A program made the position numbers and the translations under genes. A stretch of DNA of 64,000 nucleotides, taken from the NCBI RefSeq assembly GCF_001182785.1, contig NZ_CP012099.1:1424501-1488500 (forward strand). The letters run 5' to 3'. Position 1 is the first letter of the stretch; every line of letters starts with the position of its first letter. Positions 63,382-64,000 of this stretch are shown here, piece after piece. Origin of the DNA: Bacillus thuringiensis. GTDB lineage: Bacteria; Bacillota; Bacilli; Bacillales; Bacillaceae_G. The notes beneath the pieces were generated by a model. The model saw nothing but the letters and a program-made list of their open reading frames with translations. It was not told the origin of the DNA and ran no database searches.

Positions 63382-63431
63382 AGGCAATGAAGGTTTACTA
63401 AACAAGTGAAATTACAGGGGGTTTACTTACT

Positions 63432-64000
63432 ATGGTAGCCGAAAAGGGAACTCAAACAAAAACACAACAACAAAGGGAACAACATTTTGAACTATTGAAT
63501 TCAACACAAATTGTTATTAGTGAAGCGTTAGAAAAATTGGGTTATCCAAACGAAGTATATGAATTATTAAAAGAACCAATTCGTATGATGACAGTGAAAA
63601 TACCAGTTCGTATGGATGACGGGACTGTTAAAATATTTACAGGGTATCGTGCACAACATAATGATGCTGTTGGTCCAACGAAAGGTGGAATTCGCTTCCA
63701 TCCGAATGTAACAGAAAATGAAGTGAAAGCACTTTCAATCTGGATGAGTTTAAAATGTGGTATTGTTGATTTACCATATGGTGGAGGTAAGGGTGGAATT
63801 ATCTGTGATCCACGTGAAATGTCATTCCGTGAGTTAGAAAGATTAAGCCGCGGTTATGTACGAGCAATTAGCCAAATCGTAGGTCCGACGAAAGATATTC
63901 CAGCTCCAGATGTATTCACAAACTCTCAAATTATGGCATGGATGATGGATGAGTATAGCCGTATTGATGAATTTAATTCACCAGGATTTATTACAGGTAA
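63432..64000 (+). CDS. gudB: Catabolic glutamate dehydrogenase GudB (3' end beyond window)
   Basis: Oxidative deamination of glutamate to 2-oxoglutarate. The first 189 residues or so are visible: [32 protein letters not shown] with catalytic region lysines, and [20 protein letters not shown]. The sequence [10 protein letters not shown] lacks the VKA duplication that inactivates gudB in B. subtilis 168. ATG 63432 follows CAGGGGG at a spacing of 10. Next to mecB and the ypb genes as in B. subtilis; two cre-like sites suggest carbon repression. Confidence 0.93.
   Translation, partial: MVAEKGTQTKTQQQREQHFELLNSTQIVISEALEKLGYPNEVYELLKEPIRMMTVKIPVRMDDGTVKIFTGYRAQHNDAVGPTKGGIRFHPNVTENEVKALSIWMSLKCGIVDLPYGGGKGGIICDPREMSFRELERLSRGYVRAISQIVGPTKDIPAPDVFTNSQIMAWMMDEYSRIDEFNSPGFITG

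Overview
The window looks like a chromosomal segment of a Bacillus cereus group bacterium (B. cereus, B. thuringiensis or B. anthracis; I cannot tell which). The sequence is AT-rich, with strong GGAGG-type ribosome sites and frequent TTG/GTG starts. It carries a full bcr1-type repeat with TTTAT direct repeats, a collagen-like protein of the exosporium kind, and spore, Res and GudB gene orders known from Bacillus. No rRNA, tRNA, CRISPR array, insertion sequence or prophage was found. It begins inside a sulfite/nitrite reductase gene and ends inside gudB.

Layout. 1-3.9 kb: end of the assimilatory sulfite reductase cluster with the siroheme genes. 3.9-9.6 kb: a Trp-type T-box and NSS transporter, a cell-wall endopeptidase, a glutamate/dicarboxylate symporter and a DUF402 protein. 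9.7-11.2 kb: a SAM riboswitch and an NhaC-type transporter. 11.3-15 kb: a LiaI-LiaH-LiaF-LiaS-LiaR envelope-stress operon. 15-24 kb: a CcpA-type site before a small gene, brnQ behind an Ile-type T-box, small membrane proteins, an M50 protease, flavohemoglobin and a short Crp/Fnr regulator. 24-29 kb: a TauE exporter, the Pit phosphate transporter with its DUF47 partner, and a class A PBP. 29.8-37 kb: the collagen-like protein, a PAS kinase, DUF72, a predicted Fur-controlled small RNA, an integrase-like remnant, an orphan kinase and a bcr1 element. 37-43 kb: deoD, mprF, YpuI and a manganese-type SOD. 43.4-53 kb: dacB-spmA-spmB, rluB and resABCDE. 53-64 kb: a cobalamin adenosyltransferase, an M23-LysM protein, an FMN riboswitch with ribU, ferredoxin, ypbB-recQ-ypbD-ypbE-ypbG, a MerR-like protein, mecB and gudB.

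The most interesting item is at about 33.65-33.80 kb on the minus strand. A TTGACA-N17-TATCAT promoter has an 18/19 Fur box in its spacer and drives a transcript of about 113 nt. That transcript has an unstructured ACCCCUCUUUUU tract and a C-rich terminator loop. It has no convincing ORF and resembles the B. subtilis iron-sparing RNA FsrA. Its C-rich tract is complementary to the ribosome-binding regions of two transporter genes in this window: the glutamate/dicarboxylate symporter at 7721 and the DUF47-pit operon. A near-identical Fur promoter precedes ferredoxin, so iron status appears to control several loci here.

Other regulatory signals read directly from the sequence are two T-boxes with readable specifiers (UGG, AUC), SAM and FMN riboswitches, a perfect cre at 15107, a cre pair before gudB, a sigma-E promoter before dacB, a TGTGA-type palindrome before hmp, and a LiaR-like palindrome before the lia operon.
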